Shown here piece after piece: positions 8,817 to 17,572 of a stretch of 64,000 nucleotides of DNA (within the stretch, counting starts at the first letter, position 1; each line of letters opens with the position of its first letter). Under the pieces are notes generated by a model, which was not told the origin of the DNA, searched no databases, and saw only the letters and a list, made by a program, of their open reading frames with translations. This stretch comes from Geodermatophilus africanus. GTDB lineage: Bacteria; Actinomycetota; Actinomycetes; Mycobacteriales; Geodermatophilaceae. The translations under genes were made by a program, and so were the position numbers. The DNA is taken from the NCBI RefSeq assembly GCF_900107105.1, contig NZ_FNOT01000011.1, positions 1 to 64,000 on the forward strand, given 5' to 3'.

Positions 8817-10220
8817 TCAGTCGGTGGTCATGGCCCGCCGGCGGACCCGCTCGTCGTACCGGTCCCGCGCACCACTGACCGGTCTGCCGAGGTACTCGCC
8901 CAGCGTGACGCCGGCGGCGAGGGCGAGCCCGACGGCGGCGGCCCCGACGAGGGCGAGCAGCCCACCTTCGATGTCGGCGTCGACGACGATCGCGAACAGG
9001 CCGTGGTAGATCGCCAGCCCCGGCAGCAGGGGGACGATGCCGCAGACGGCGATGACCTGCGTCGGGACCCGCAGCCACTCGGTCAGCACCTCCCCGCAGA
9101 ACCCGAGGACAACGGCCGCGACCCCGCCCGCCAGCGCCGGCCCGGCCCCCAGTCCGCCGGCCGCCCAGGACGTCGTCCACGCCAGGGCCCCGGCCAGCGC
9201 GGCGAGACCGACGGCGCGCGGCCGGGCATGGCTGGCCAGGGCCCAGCACCCGGCGATGCCGGCCGCCGCGGCCAGGGCGACGGCGAACCGCACGGGGGAC
9301 AGCGAGGTGTCGACGACGGTCAGGGGCAGCTGCGCGCGCTGGGCCAGGTCGAGCACGCCGGCGATGCCCACGACGATGCCGGCGGTCAACGTCACTACCT
9401 CGAAGGCCCGCGCTCCGGCGGTCACCGGGAAGCCGCTGATCGCGTCCTGGGCGGAGCTCACCAGGGACAGCCCGGCGAGCAGCACGACGATGCCGGCGGC
9501 GACGACCAGGGAGCTGCGCACGTCGACGTCCCAGGCGAGCAACAGGACGGCGACGCCGGTGGCGAGCGCGGCCCCGGCCGCCTGCTGGAAGAACGGCGGC
9601 AGGCTGCGCCGGGTGAGCACGCGCAGCACCTGCTCGATCAGGGCGGTGGTCAGCGCCGCGATGAGGGCCTCCAGCCATCCGCCGCCGAGGAGGACCCCGA
9701 CCGAGCCGGCCAGGCCGGCCCAGGCCAGCGTGTGCACGGTGCGGCGGTAGGTGGCCGGTGCCGACACGACGGCGTCCAGCCGGCGGTGCGCCTCCTCGAC
9801 ATCCCGGCCGCCCGCGCCGACCGCGCGGGCCAGGTCGTTGATCCCCTGCAGGCGGGTGTAGTCCGTCCGACTCGTGCCCACGATCCGCATCGCGGTCAGC
9901 GGCAGCGCGTCCTCCCGGTCGTAGCTGACCGTGAGGGACGTGTGGGTGATGTCGATCTGGCAGCTGGTCAGCCCGTAGGCGGCGGCGACCCGCAGCACCG
10001 TCGCGGTCACGTCCGCAGCAGCAGCGCCGACAGCGAGCATCGACTCCCCGATGCGCAGGGCCAGCCCCAGGGCAGCGTGCGCGGTGAGGTCGTCCATCCC
10101 GCTGCGCTGCGCCCGCAGCCCGATCGGCGCGGTCGGCGGGTCGGTCCCCGCGATCGCCCGCCACGCCCGCTCCGGGATACGCGCATACGGCATGTGACGA
10201 TTCGGGGGCCAGGCGGGCAC
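8817..10220 (-). CDS. ThrE-family threonine/serine exporter
   Basis: The protein has the two-part ThrE architecture: an N-terminal soluble ThrE domain (about residues 42-185, starting LGLALRIGESMLAVGA, with the DITHTSLTVSYDRE segment) and a C-terminal hydrophobic half of roughly ten membrane segments (about 190-445, with the second ThrE_2-type part around GFCGEVLTEWLRVP). Such proteins export small neutral amino acids or peptides. The exact start is unclear; GTG at 10220, ATG at 10193 and ATG at 10097 (just before the domain) are all possible and none has a good ribosome site. No operon partner is evident. Confidence 0.8.
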   Translation of the reverse strand: MPAWPPNRHMPYARIPERAWRAIAGTDPPTAPIGLRAQRSGMDDLTAHAALGLALRIGESMLAVGAAAADVTATVLRVAAAYGLTSCQIDITHTSLTVSYDREDALPLTAMRIVGTSRTDYTRLQGINDLARAVGAGGRDVEEAHRRLDAVVSAPATYRRTVHTLAWAGLAGSVGVLLGGGWLEALIAALTTALIEQVLRVLTRRSLPPFFQQAAGAALATGVAVLLLAWDVDVRSSLVVAAGIVVLLAGLSLVSSAQDAISGFPVTAGARAFEVVTLTAGIVVGIAGVLDLAQRAQLPLTVVDTSLSPVRFAVALAAAAGIAGCWALASHARPRAVGLAALAGALAWTTSWAAGGLGAGPALAGGVAAVVLGFCGEVLTEWLRVPTQVIAVCGIVPLLPGLAIYHGLFAIVVDADIEGGLLALVGAAAVGLALAAGVTLGEYLGRPVSGARDRYDERVRRRAMTTD

Positions 10221-10978
10221 GCCTCCAGGCTATGGCTGGGGGAACTGACCAGCGGGCACCACGCAACCAGTCGTCCCATGACATCGGCAACAGTGGCTCG
10301 CGGGTGAGGTCGGGACGCGGCCGACGCGACCAACCTATGCCAACACATCACCCTCAACAGCCGACGGCAGCCGATGACGTCCGGCGATGGAGGGCCTCGC
10401 CGACCTGCACGTTCATCTTTGACCAAGCGCCGTCAACCCCGTCAGGATCAAACTCGCAGGGTTGAGGGCTTGGCGCTAACAGATGTCACTACGCTCGCGA
10501 CGATTCAGGGGACTGGCTGAAGAAGAACTGGTGAAGGCTCCGGCCGCTGTGTGGTCTCACCTCTCAACGCCACCTGCCCTGGCTGGGGCGGACCGCGTCC
10601 GCAAGGACAGGTCGGGGTTGGAGCGGCGCTGAGGTGGACGACACGCCCGGATGCGGGAGAGTCTTACAGCAGCCAGTACAGCAACGCGCTCCGAACAGGG
10701 GCGCATCGGGCCGGACGCCGGCAAACGTCACAGGCCTCTGAGCTGCACTGTCGCACAGTCGCGAACCGTGGCGGACCCCTCGAATGTGACTGGGGGTCAA
10801 GGGCGAAGGATTCGGGTCGTGTCCGCTGTCAACGGGCGATGAAGGCGCACCGGTGGGCATTGGTCGCGGTCCCGGCAGCCTGTGACCCCGCGCCCGGCAG
10901 GCTCATTCGGTGAGGCTGCCTCGCCGGGGCGCCGGGGCGTCTGGTCCTCCGCCCGGGTCCGGTGCCGGCGCACTCGCC
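10221..10978. other. Gene-poor stretch with one large dyad
   Basis: No convincing gene on either strand in about 750 bp. Short open frames lack ribosome sites and family resemblance. The only structure noticed is the dyad at 10426-10477. Confidence 0.5.
10426..10477. repeat. Interrupted inverted repeat
   Basis: AGCGCC (10426-10431) and TCAACCC (10433-10439) pair with GGGTTGA (10459-10465) and GGCGCT (10472-10477). The result is a two-part stem with an asymmetric internal bulge and a 19-nt loop. It lies in gene-poor DNA far from any stop codon, so a terminator role is not obvious; a relic of a mobile-element end or a small RNA stem are alternatives. Confidence 0.4.
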
Positions 10979-11887
10979 TCACGGCGGCGTCGTCGTCGTC
11001 GTCGTGGCGAGCAGGTCCTCGGCCAGTGCGGGATGGTCGATGAAGGGATTGCGGTTGCCCTGCCGGTCGAAGATGGCGGCGTTACGGTGCCGCTCCCACT
11101 CGGTGACCGGGTCCTGCTCGTGCCAGTCCAGCAGGATCTGCCGCCGCGGCGGTGGCATCTCGCCGGGTTGGACCTCCCCGGGATAGCGCAGCAGGAAGTA
11201 GCAGACGGCCCGCGCGGCGGCCCCCTTGCCGCGGGCCGGCTCGAACCCGTTGGCGTGGCTCTTGCCGCACTCGCCCCGCACCACCCGCAGGGCCGCGCGC
11301 ACCGCGGTGGGCTGGGGGAAGTCCGTGAACTCGGTGAAGGGGGTGTTGCCACGGAAGCTGTTGCAGCCGGCCTCGCAGGCGAACAGATGGTGCAGGTCGC
11401 CGCGCATCGGCTGCCGCTTGGCGAACCAGCTCTGCGGCACCACGTGCTCGCAGTTGAACGGCAACGCCGCCTCCACTGCGGCCTCCATCTCGGCCGGCGC
11501 CGCGCCATCGGCCTGGGCGTGCAGGGTGGCGAGCCGGGCGGTCAGCTCCTGGGCGCGGGTCTCGGCGATGGCCAGGTCGGCGCGGATGAGCGCTTCGGGC
11601 TCCCACTCGTGACCGGTGTACAGGCTGCGCAGCAGGCCGGAGGGCTGTAGGTCCACCCACGGATACAGCTCCCGCGCCGGCTCGTACGCAGGCCTGCGCG
11701 TGTGCGAACGCGTCACCAGGTCGGCGTACTGGTCGAGCGCGACCCCGTGGTAGTAGGCGTCGGCGGCCACGGCGTCGGCCTCGGTGTCGTAGTAGACCCG
11801 GTTCCTGGCGGCCGCCGGTTCGGCCGGTGCGGCCGCCACATCAGCCGTCGCGACCCCCGACACCTGAAACGCCGCATCCGTGCTCAC
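10979..11887 (-). CDS. Endonuclease I-family nuclease
   Basis: The 302-residue protein carries the EndA/Vvn-type beta-beta-alpha metal site: NCEHVVPQSWF (about 143-153) followed by MRGDLHHLFA and CNSFRGNTPF, then the conserved RGKGAAARAVCYFLLRYPG helix. Family members are non-specific DNA/RNA nucleases, usually secreted or periplasmic. No clear signal peptide is visible in the Ala-rich N-terminus, so cytoplasmic or atypical export is possible. The C-terminus ends in a run of six threonines encoded by a CGT/ACG trinucleotide tract near 10985-11003, a likely slippage hotspot. No immunity gene is recognisable next to it. Confidence 0.8.
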   Translation of the reverse strand: MSTDAAFQVSGVATADVAAAPAEPAAARNRVYYDTEADAVAADAYYHGVALDQYADLVTRSHTRRPAYEPARELYPWVDLQPSGLLRSLYTGHEWEPEALIRADLAIAETRAQELTARLATLHAQADGAAPAEMEAAVEAALPFNCEHVVPQSWFAKRQPMRGDLHHLFACEAGCNSFRGNTPFTEFTDFPQPTAVRAALRVVRGECGKSHANGFEPARGKGAAARAVCYFLLRYPGEVQPGEMPPPRRQILLDWHEQDPVTEWERHRNAAIFDRQGNRNPFIDHPALAEDLLATTTTTTPP

Positions 11888-12073
11888 CCGGCAACACCTA
11901 CAACCCGGCCGTCACGGCCGCGTCAACGCCTACCCCGGTCATGAACCGTCGCCATTCACTGACCGCTGTTCGTATTACTTGGACTATGACGAACCCCGTC
12001 GAGGTCTGCTCATCCTCACCCATGCGGGCTCTTTCGCTTGACAACCATTCTGCGCTCCTGATCTCTTTGCTCC

Positions 12074-12406
12074 ATGGCTACCAAGACTCAAGTTGTTCTG
12101 ATCGATGACCTCACCGGTGACCCGGCCGACACGACCGTGAAGTTCGCTCTGGACAGGACCGAGTACGAGATCGACCTCTCGGATGAGAACGCAGCGGAAA
12201 TGCGGGACGAACTTGCTCGCTATGTTGACGCTGCGCGGAAGGTGACCGGCGGTGGACGCCGGAGCGCGCCTGTGGCGAAGCCGGCCTACGCCGGATACGA
12301 CCCGGCCGCGGTGCGCGCGTGGGCGGCCGGGCAGGGCATCGAGGTCAGCGCCCGCGGGCGCATCAAGGCAGACGTCGTGGAGCGGTTCCGGGCCGCCGGC
12401 AACTGA
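12074..12406 (+). CDS. lsr2: Lsr2-type nucleoid-associated protein
   Basis: The 110-residue protein has the Lsr2 layout: an N-terminal beta-hairpin dimerisation domain (TQVVLIDDLTG ... TVKFALDRTEYEIDLS, residues 4-41) and a C-terminal DNA-binding helix pair (PAAVRAWAAGQGIEVSARGRI ... VVERFRAAG, about 76-110) with the RGR AT-hook-like loop. Lsr2 bridges and silences AT-rich, often foreign, DNA in actinobacteria, and here it sits inside a region of decayed mobile DNA. No ribosome site is visible before the ATG; TTGACA at 12038-12043 may be a -35 element. Confidence 0.9.
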   Translation: MATKTQVVLIDDLTGDPADTTVKFALDRTEYEIDLSDENAAEMRDELARYVDAARKVTGGGRRSAPVAKPAYAGYDPAAVRAWAAGQGIEVSARGRIKADVVERFRAAGN

Positions 12407-12680
12407 GCCCACCGCCTCCGGTCGGCGCGGGCCGACGGGGGCGGGACGGGCCCCCGGGCGTCCTCAGCTGCTCCCGGTGCGGCCGGCGGTCAGCGGTTGA
12501 CCATCTCGAGCAGGACGTCGGCGTGGCAGGACTGGTTCGGGGAGCACCCGTAGGCGAGATCGTGGCCGCCAAGAGATGTCCTTCGTCCACGGGGGAGCCG
12601 AGACTCCTCCTGGGAGGCGCAGCGGGCGCGACGGTGACCCGTACGCAGCTCCCCGTTCCCACAGCCCGGGAGGAGCGGTC

Positions 12681-13118
12681 ATGCGGGTAGACGTCACGGT
12701 CGACACCAGCGCGCCACCGGAGGTCGTGTGGGCGGTCCTCTCGGACGTGGAGTCCTGGCCGACGTGGACGGCGTCGATCACCTCGGTACGCCCGGCAAGC
12801 CCGGACCCGCTGCAGGTTGGCTCGCGTGTCCGCATCAAGCAGCCGCGGCTGCCCGCCACCGTGTGGACCGTCTCGGATCTCGTCGAGGGGGAGCGGTTCA
12901 CCTGGACCTCCACCGGCCCCGGGGTGACCACCCGCGCGTCTCACCGCGTCGTCGGGACCGCCGCAGGGTCACGGGCGACCCTGTCCATCGACCAGGCGGG
13001 TGTCCTCGGGCGGTTGGTGGGACGTCTCTACGGCGGCCTCACACGTCGCTACGTGGAGATGGAGGCCGCCGGCCTGAAGCAGCGGTCCGAGAGCTCCGCA
13101 CCGCAGACGCGGCTGTGA
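12681..13118 (+). CDS. SRPBCC (polyketide cyclase/START-like) family protein
   Basis: The 145-residue protein begins MRVDVTVDTSAPPEVVWAVL, the typical opening of the SRPBCC helix-grip fold, and continues with WPTWTASITSV and ERFTWTSTGPGVTTRASHRV. The family binds small hydrophobic ligands or catalyses cyclisations; no function can be assigned from sequence. The start is set by GGGAGGAG 5-10 nt upstream of the ATG; an upstream in-frame ATG at 12576 lacks such a site. It is monocistronic as far as visible. Confidence 0.75.
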   Translation: MRVDVTVDTSAPPEVVWAVLSDVESWPTWTASITSVRPASPDPLQVGSRVRIKQPRLPATVWTVSDLVEGERFTWTSTGPGVTTRASHRVVGTAAGSRATLSIDQAGVLGRLVGRLYGGLTRRYVEMEAAGLKQRSESSAPQTRL

Positions 13119-13402
13119 GCAGTGGCGGCGGAACGCCTGAATCCCTCACGTCCCGCATCCCGCCTGGCCCCACCACTGTCCGAACGCCGAGCTGGTGCAC
13201 ACCTCGGTTGTGTCCCTGAGCGGCCACTCAAGGACAGCACATGGGGACCAGAACAAGGCTGATTCGGAACAAGCCGTCCGTAAGCCACGCGTTGGGAAGC
13301 GCATCGGGGCTAGCAGATGCCCGTTCGAGGGGTCCCCTGGCTCGAACCGCGCGGCCGGCCCTCCCGTCTCCGGCCAGCGCGCTGGGCTCGGGAGGCAGCA
13401 CG

Positions 13403-13712
13403 ATGAAGGCAGATGAGCGGGTCACCTGGGAGGACTGCCCGAACTGTCAACGGGCAGCGGCTGTGCTGGGTGAACGGGCGGCCCGTCGAGCACGACTGTC
13501 CGCGCGGCTGCTGCCTCAGCGCGGAGCAGGCCCAGGCCTTCGACGCCAGGCACGGTCGGCGGCCGGTCGACTGGTTGACGCGCTTCGTGAGCGCCTGGCG
13601 CGGTGTTCGCCTAGAGACCGCCCTCATGGCGAGCCGGGCCGGGGGTATCCCGGAGCGTCCCACTCAAGGACGGTCCGCAGCGTCTTGCCGGACCACCTCC
13701 ATGAGGCGCTGA
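13403..13712 (+). pseudogene. Frameshifted small zinc-ribbon-like protein
   Basis: A GGGAGG ribosome site precedes ATG 13403. The first frame gives MKADERVTWEDCPNC and then loses sense; a one-base shift near 13447-13452 gives NGQRLCWVNG...HDCPRGCCLSAEQAQAFDARHG in the adjacent frame. Joined, the two halves read like a four-cysteine zinc ribbon (CPNC ... CPRGCC) followed by a helical tail. The break is either a mutation, a sequencing error or, less likely, programmed frameshifting. The function is unknown. Confidence 0.5.
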
Positions 13713-13754
13713 CTCGTCGGGAGTGCGGGACGAAGGGCATGGTGACGGCCGACG

Positions 13755-14747
13755 TCAGAGGCGGATCTCGGCGACCAGTTGTGCATGATCGGACATGGTC
13801 CGACCAGGGCGATCGTTGCTGAGCTGGCTGTCGAACAGATGGTCGTTGAAGTACCGCAGGTTCATCACTTCCCCGATGCGTTGCGGATTGCGCTCGTAGA
13901 ACTCCTGGCTCACGAGGATGTGGTCGAGGTTCTCATAGTGCCCGTTGAAGATGTGCGTATAGCTGACGTCGCGTCCGGTTCGGCGAACAGTGAGTTCGTA
14001 GGCCGAGTACAGCAGTCGGTCCCAGTAGGCCTTCCGCTCCTCGGGATCTCTCGGCCAGAACCGGGAGGGTGCGTCGCCCATGATGATGTCCGTGGTGACC
14101 GCGCGGGCGGCGTCATTGAGATCTCCGAGCACGATCACCGGTTGCGCGTTGCCGATGATCTCCTCAAGTACGAGGAACCGCAGAGCCGCCGCCTCGGCGG
14201 CGCGACGGATGAGCGCTCGCGCCTTGCCGAGTGCCTCCTCGCGCGGATCGTCTTCCGGCGCCTGCGGGTCCCGGATCGGCCGCTTGGACTTCAGGTGGGC
14301 GACGAAGACCGTCGAGGTCGTGCCCTGTTCCGGGTCGAGGACCACGCGGGTCCGCAGGATCGGGCGACTGAACGTCCCGACCGGCAGGGCGAGACCCTCG
14401 GCTTCCGCGTCCATCCCGGCCGGGAAGTCGCTGATGGTCGTGACCGGCTCGTCGATGGGCAGTCGGCTGGCCAGGCCGAGCCGTGGACCACTGGCCCCGT
14501 CGGCGCCCGGCGCCACGACCGTGCCGTCGGGGAACTGACCCGACCGGTTGCAGACATCACGCAGGGCCTCCTCGTGAAAGACTTCTTGGAAGCCGACCAC
14601 ATGCGCCTCCATGCGGTCCAGCTGCCCAGCAATCCATCTCGCCTTCCGGTCGTATTCGGCGGCCGTGTACGGCTTCTCGTCGGGGTAGTAGCGCTCGCCT
14701 TCCCGGGCGAGGTTGAGCACGTTGAACGTGCCGACCTTGATGTCCAT
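13755..14747 (-). CDS. Endonuclease/exonuclease/phosphatase (EEP) family hydrolase
   Basis: The 330-residue protein has the EEP fold motifs in order: DIKVGTFNVLNL at the N-terminus, GFQEVF with the metal-binding Glu, LGDLNDAA in the middle and a late SDHAQLV with the catalytic Asp-His pair. Family members cleave phosphodiester or phosphomonoester bonds (nucleases, sphingomyelinases, inositol phosphatases). No signal peptide is visible with the start at 14747, chosen because a G-rich ribosome site (GGGGGGG) lies upstream. It is a second hydrolase of nuclease type within 3 kb of the endonuclease I gene. The substrate is unknown. Confidence 0.8.
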   Translation of the reverse strand: MDIKVGTFNVLNLAREGERYYPDEKPYTAAEYDRKARWIAGQLDRMEAHVVGFQEVFHEEALRDVCNRSGQFPDGTVVAPGADGASGPRLGLASRLPIDEPVTTISDFPAGMDAEAEGLALPVGTFSRPILRTRVVLDPEQGTTSTVFVAHLKSKRPIRDPQAPEDDPREEALGKARALIRRAAEAAALRFLVLEEIIGNAQPVIVLGDLNDAARAVTTDIIMGDAPSRFWPRDPEERKAYWDRLLYSAYELTVRRTGRDVSYTHIFNGHYENLDHILVSQEFYERNPQRIGEVMNLRYFNDHLFDSQLSNDRPGRTMSDHAQLVAEIRL

Positions 14748-14847
14748 ATTCAGCCCCCCCATCATGGCGCGTCGGCATCCTCGGCTAGAGGGCGTCACCG
14801 CGACGTCACCGGGCGGACCAAAGCCAGCTCCGCCTCGCCCAGCTAGG

Positions 14848-15312
14848 TCAGGGCCCGGGTAAGGCTGCGGCCGCCGTCAGCGCGATCGGGTTGTCCAGGC
14901 CGAGCACCCGGCGGCAACGCCGCAGCGTGTCCTCGCCCAGCGCGCGGCCTGGCTCGGCCTCGCCCAGACGGACCAGGGCACCGGTCAGGGCGGCCGCGGC
15001 CAGAAGGGTGATGGCGTGGTCCGGGCCGAGCACTCGGCGGCAGCGCTCCAGCGTGTCCTCGCCCAGCGCGCGAGCCGACTCAGCCTCGCCCACCAGACTA
15101 AAAGCGCCGGTCAGAGCTGCCGCCGCCCCCAGGCTGATGACGTGGTCCGGGCCGAGCACCCGGCGGGCCACGACATCCTCACCCGGCGCCCAGTCCCACA
15201 CGTCCAGCTCGACGGTCCAGCCGGCCTCCTGCAGATGCCAGGCCAGCCACTCCGCCCACCCGGTGTCCTGACCGGCGTGACTGATGAAGAAGTCGGTCCT
15301 CCGACCGCTCAC
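14848..15312 (-). pseudogene. TIR-TPR protein, internally deleted remnant
   Basis: The 154-residue reading frame (GTG 15312) starts with a TIR-type N-terminus (TDFFISHAGQDTGWAEWLAWHL, then ELDVWDWAPG, residues 6-45). It then passes directly into two and a half TPR-like units of 42 residues (RVLGPDHVISL...ALGEDTLERC, RVLGPDHAITL...ALGEDTLRRC, RVLGLDNPIAL). Intact relatives place the rest of the TIR domain, and often an NB-ARC NTPase, between these parts. An in-frame deletion near residue 46 is therefore likely, and the TPR array is cut short. The TPR units are 126-bp tandem DNA repeats, which would promote such deletions. It could still be expressed, but an enzymatically active TIR domain is not possible. 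Confidence 0.65.
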
Positions 15313-15430
15313 GCATAAGCCCTACACCCCATCGCCCGCCGTAGGCGATACCCGGCGCTGCCGGTCGTCCGCGCCGGACGGTGCGCGCGGGAGCGGTTCG
15401 GTGTCCCCGTCGCCAATCTGTAGACAACCG

Positions 15431-15460
15431 GGTGTCCCTCAAGCCGCCTTCGGGGACACC
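15431..15460 (-). terminator. Hairpin overlapping integrase stop
   Basis: GGTGTCCC (15431-15438) pairs with GGGACACC (15453-15460) across a 14-nt loop that contains the TGA stop of the integrase remnant (15441-15439). The position suits an intrinsic terminator of the former integrase gene; alternatively it is part of the element's attachment region. Confidence 0.45.
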
Positions 15461-15908
15461 GAGGACCTACGTGTGGAGGCCTCGAGGACCGCGGCGGCGC
15501 CGGTGGCTGCGACTTTGCGGCCGAAGTAGACGTCGGTGGTGATGGCGGTGTTGGCGCGGCCGAGCTGGTCGGCAGCGGCCCGGGAGGACAGGCCGGCGTA
15601 GTCCATCAGGGGTGGCCACGGTCGTGCAGAAGGTGTGGGAGGTGACCCAGTCGAAGCCGGCGGTGAAGGCGTCTCGCAGGTCGGCCTGGGTTTCGGAGGG
15701 ATCGCGCCGGCCGCCCATGGGAGCGGGAGAGACCGGCCGACCTGCGGTCATCCGTGGTCGCGTTCAGGCGGGCAGCCCGCTCCTGCAGCGTCGCGACGCA
15801 CCAGCGTGCCAGCAGCAGGGTGCGGGTTCCGGTGTCGGTCTTGCTCGTCTTGACGACCAGGCCCTGGCCGCGGACCCGCACCGCGGCCGCCCGGACCTCG
15901 ATCGTCCC
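15439..15908 (-). pseudogene. Tyrosine recombinase/integrase C-terminal remnant
   Basis: Three pieces in two shifted frames on the minus strand line up with the catalytic half of actinobacterial tyrosine integrases. They are EVRAAAVRVRGQGLVVKTSKTD plus GTRTLLLARW (15908 to ~15755), RDPSETQADLRDAF...DWVTSHTF (~15715-15630), and YAGLSSRAAADQLG...AITTDVYFGRK (~15600-15520), ending in EASTRRSSVSPKAA-stop. Frame breaks lie near 15740 and 15608. The active-site HxxR box reads HTFC, so the catalytic arginine is lost. The N-terminal half is absent. It is the scar of an integrated element. Confidence 0.8.
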
Positions 15909-16057
15909 CGCCGGCCCTACGGCGCCTGGCATCACCGCCCCCGGCCACGCGGCCAGGGGTGGTGACGCCTGGCTGTGGTTGTCCGACCGGCCCGACGTCC
16001 TGCCCTGAGTGTGCCGCCGGGCGTCGACTGGCGGGACGGTGATCCAGGGCGACGTAC

Positions 16058-16603
16058 TCACGACGCGCCGATGCCAGGGTCCCCGGTCATGGAGCTCGTC
16101 GACGTCGACTCCGCTGCCCCAGCGGGCTCGTCGAGGCGGGTCGCGGTGGCCTCGTAGCCGCCGCCGGGCCACTCCCAACGTCCGACGATGGTGCCGGCGT
16201 CACGGTCGATCCTGCCGCTGAAGCGCGCCGGGGAGTCCTTGGACCCGTGCCAGATCGTGAGGTCGTCACCCTCGATCCGCCAGAAGTACTCGAGCGCGAA
16301 GGAGCAGAACGGACCTGGTCCCTCGCTGCTGAAGAACATCGAGCGCAGCATGGCCTGGGCGTGGTCGTAGCCGATGTACTCGGCGCCCTCGTGCTCGTCT
16401 CCGTCGATCCTCGTCTCCTGTACGAGGAAGTGGCCGCCTGGCAGCCAGCGACGCGTCACCGTGCCCGTGAACGGCGCGCCGCCATCCAGGTCGCGGCCCT
16501 CAAGCCGCCATGTGCCTTCCAGCACATCGAGCTCGCGCAGCTTCGGGTGGGGCTCCGGTGCGCTGGGCCCGCCCGCCCGGTCGGTGTGGTCAGGCTCGGT
16601 CAT
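16058..16603 (-). CDS. DUF1579-like protein
   Basis: The 181-residue protein has the pattern of the DUF1579/lipocalin-like family: LDVLEGTWRLEG, a central ETRIDGDEHEGAEYIGYD, and FSGRIDRDAGTIVGRWEWPGGG near the C-terminus. Members are small beta-barrel proteins of unknown function, some annotated as heme- or lipid-binding. Start 16603 is set by GAGGAGG upstream; a longer open frame to 16753 lacks support. It is divergent from the mycothiol-isomerase-type gene at 16847. Confidence 0.7.
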   Translation of the reverse strand: MTEPDHTDRAGGPSAPEPHPKLRELDVLEGTWRLEGRDLDGGAPFTGTVTRRWLPGGHFLVQETRIDGDEHEGAEYIGYDHAQAMLRSMFFSSEGPGPFCSFALEYFWRIEGDDLTIWHGSKDSPARFSGRIDRDAGTIVGRWEWPGGGYEATATRLDEPAGAAESTSTSSMTGDPGIGAS

Positions 16604-16846
16604 CACGGCGGTCCTCCTCGAGGGACGGTGGTGGTCGGACCCGCGAGGCGCGCGAAACTCATCGCCGCGCTGTCGTCCGACCTCGGCGTGCCCCGACCCA
16701 TGAGATGCCGCGCCCGGTGCACCGCGCTCGACTTGAACGCGGCTCGCGGCCACCTGCTGAGCGCATCCGGAGGAACGGCAGGAGGCCGAGGCGGTGGCGC
16801 ACCGCGGACTTGATCAGGTCGAGGAGCCAGGTCGGCGCACCGTAGC

Positions 16847-17539
16847 GTGGAGTTCATGGGCCTCGACTCAGCACCGGACACCGAGGCGGTCTACCGAATC
16901 GCGACGGCCAACCGGCTGTTGGCGGCCGACATGTTCGCGGACCTCACTCCGGAGCAGTGGCGCACACCGAGCCTCTGCGCCGGGTGGACCATCCGCGAAG
17001 TCGCAGCCCACCTCCTCGAGCCTCTCGAGACCCAGGTCGGCACGCTCAAGCTGCTGGCCTACCTGGTGCGCTATCGCGGCTCGCTGGACCGCATGGTGGA
17101 CGACACGGCCCGCAGGGTCGCGGCCCGACCCACCGACGAGCTCGTCAGCGGCCTGCGCGAGCGCGCCTCGACACGACTGGCACCACCGGTGGTCGGGCCG
17201 CTGGGTCCGATGACCGACACCTGCATCCACCTCCGTGACGCCGCCCGCCCTCTGGGTCTCGACGTCTGTCCGCCCCCGGCGAGCTGGCGTCCGGCCCTGG
17301 ACTTCCTCGTCTCCACGCCAGCCAGCCGGGGGTTCATCCCCCGCGACCGACTCGTCGGCCTGCGCCTCGTCGCCACCGACCAGGACTGGCAGCACGGAGC
17401 GGGAGCCGAGATCCTGGGCAGCAGCGAGGCCGTCGCCATGGCGGTCTCCGGTCGCCCAGCCGCCCTCGACGACCTCACCGGCGCAGGTACCGATGTACTC
17501 CGCGCCCGAGTGGCGCCGTCCTCACCCGCCGAGTCGTAG
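16847..17539 (+). CDS. Maleylpyruvate isomerase-family (DinB-like) protein
   Basis: The 230-residue protein has the mycothiol-dependent maleylpyruvate isomerase N-terminal fold: LLAADMFADLTPEQWRTPSLCAGW, then TIREVAAHLLEPLE with a metal-binding His, and a second metal site DTCIHLRDAARPLG. Actinobacterial paralogues of this family use mycothiol for isomerisation, detoxification or are uncharacterised. GTG 16847 and ATG 16856 are both possible starts. No aromatic-degradation neighbours are present, so a detoxification-type role is more likely than maleylpyruvate metabolism (inference). Confidence 0.78.
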   Translation: MEFMGLDSAPDTEAVYRIATANRLLAADMFADLTPEQWRTPSLCAGWTIREVAAHLLEPLETQVGTLKLLAYLVRYRGSLDRMVDDTARRVAARPTDELVSGLRERASTRLAPPVVGPLGPMTDTCIHLRDAARPLGLDVCPPPASWRPALDFLVSTPASRGFIPRDRLVGLRLVATDQDWQHGAGAEILGSSEAVAMAVSGRPAALDDLTGAGTDVLRARVAPSSPAES

Positions 17540-17572
17540 GCCTGACCGATCACCGGCGGCGCCGGTCCCGCC

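Noticed and set aside
10551..10913. Plus-strand open frame of about 120 codons
   Set aside because: No ribosome site or recognisable domain and irregular codon use for this genome.
14884..15135. CRISPR-like direct repeats
   Set aside because: The 126-bp tandem similarity encodes TPR units of 42 residues in one frame; there are no short identical repeats with unique spacers.
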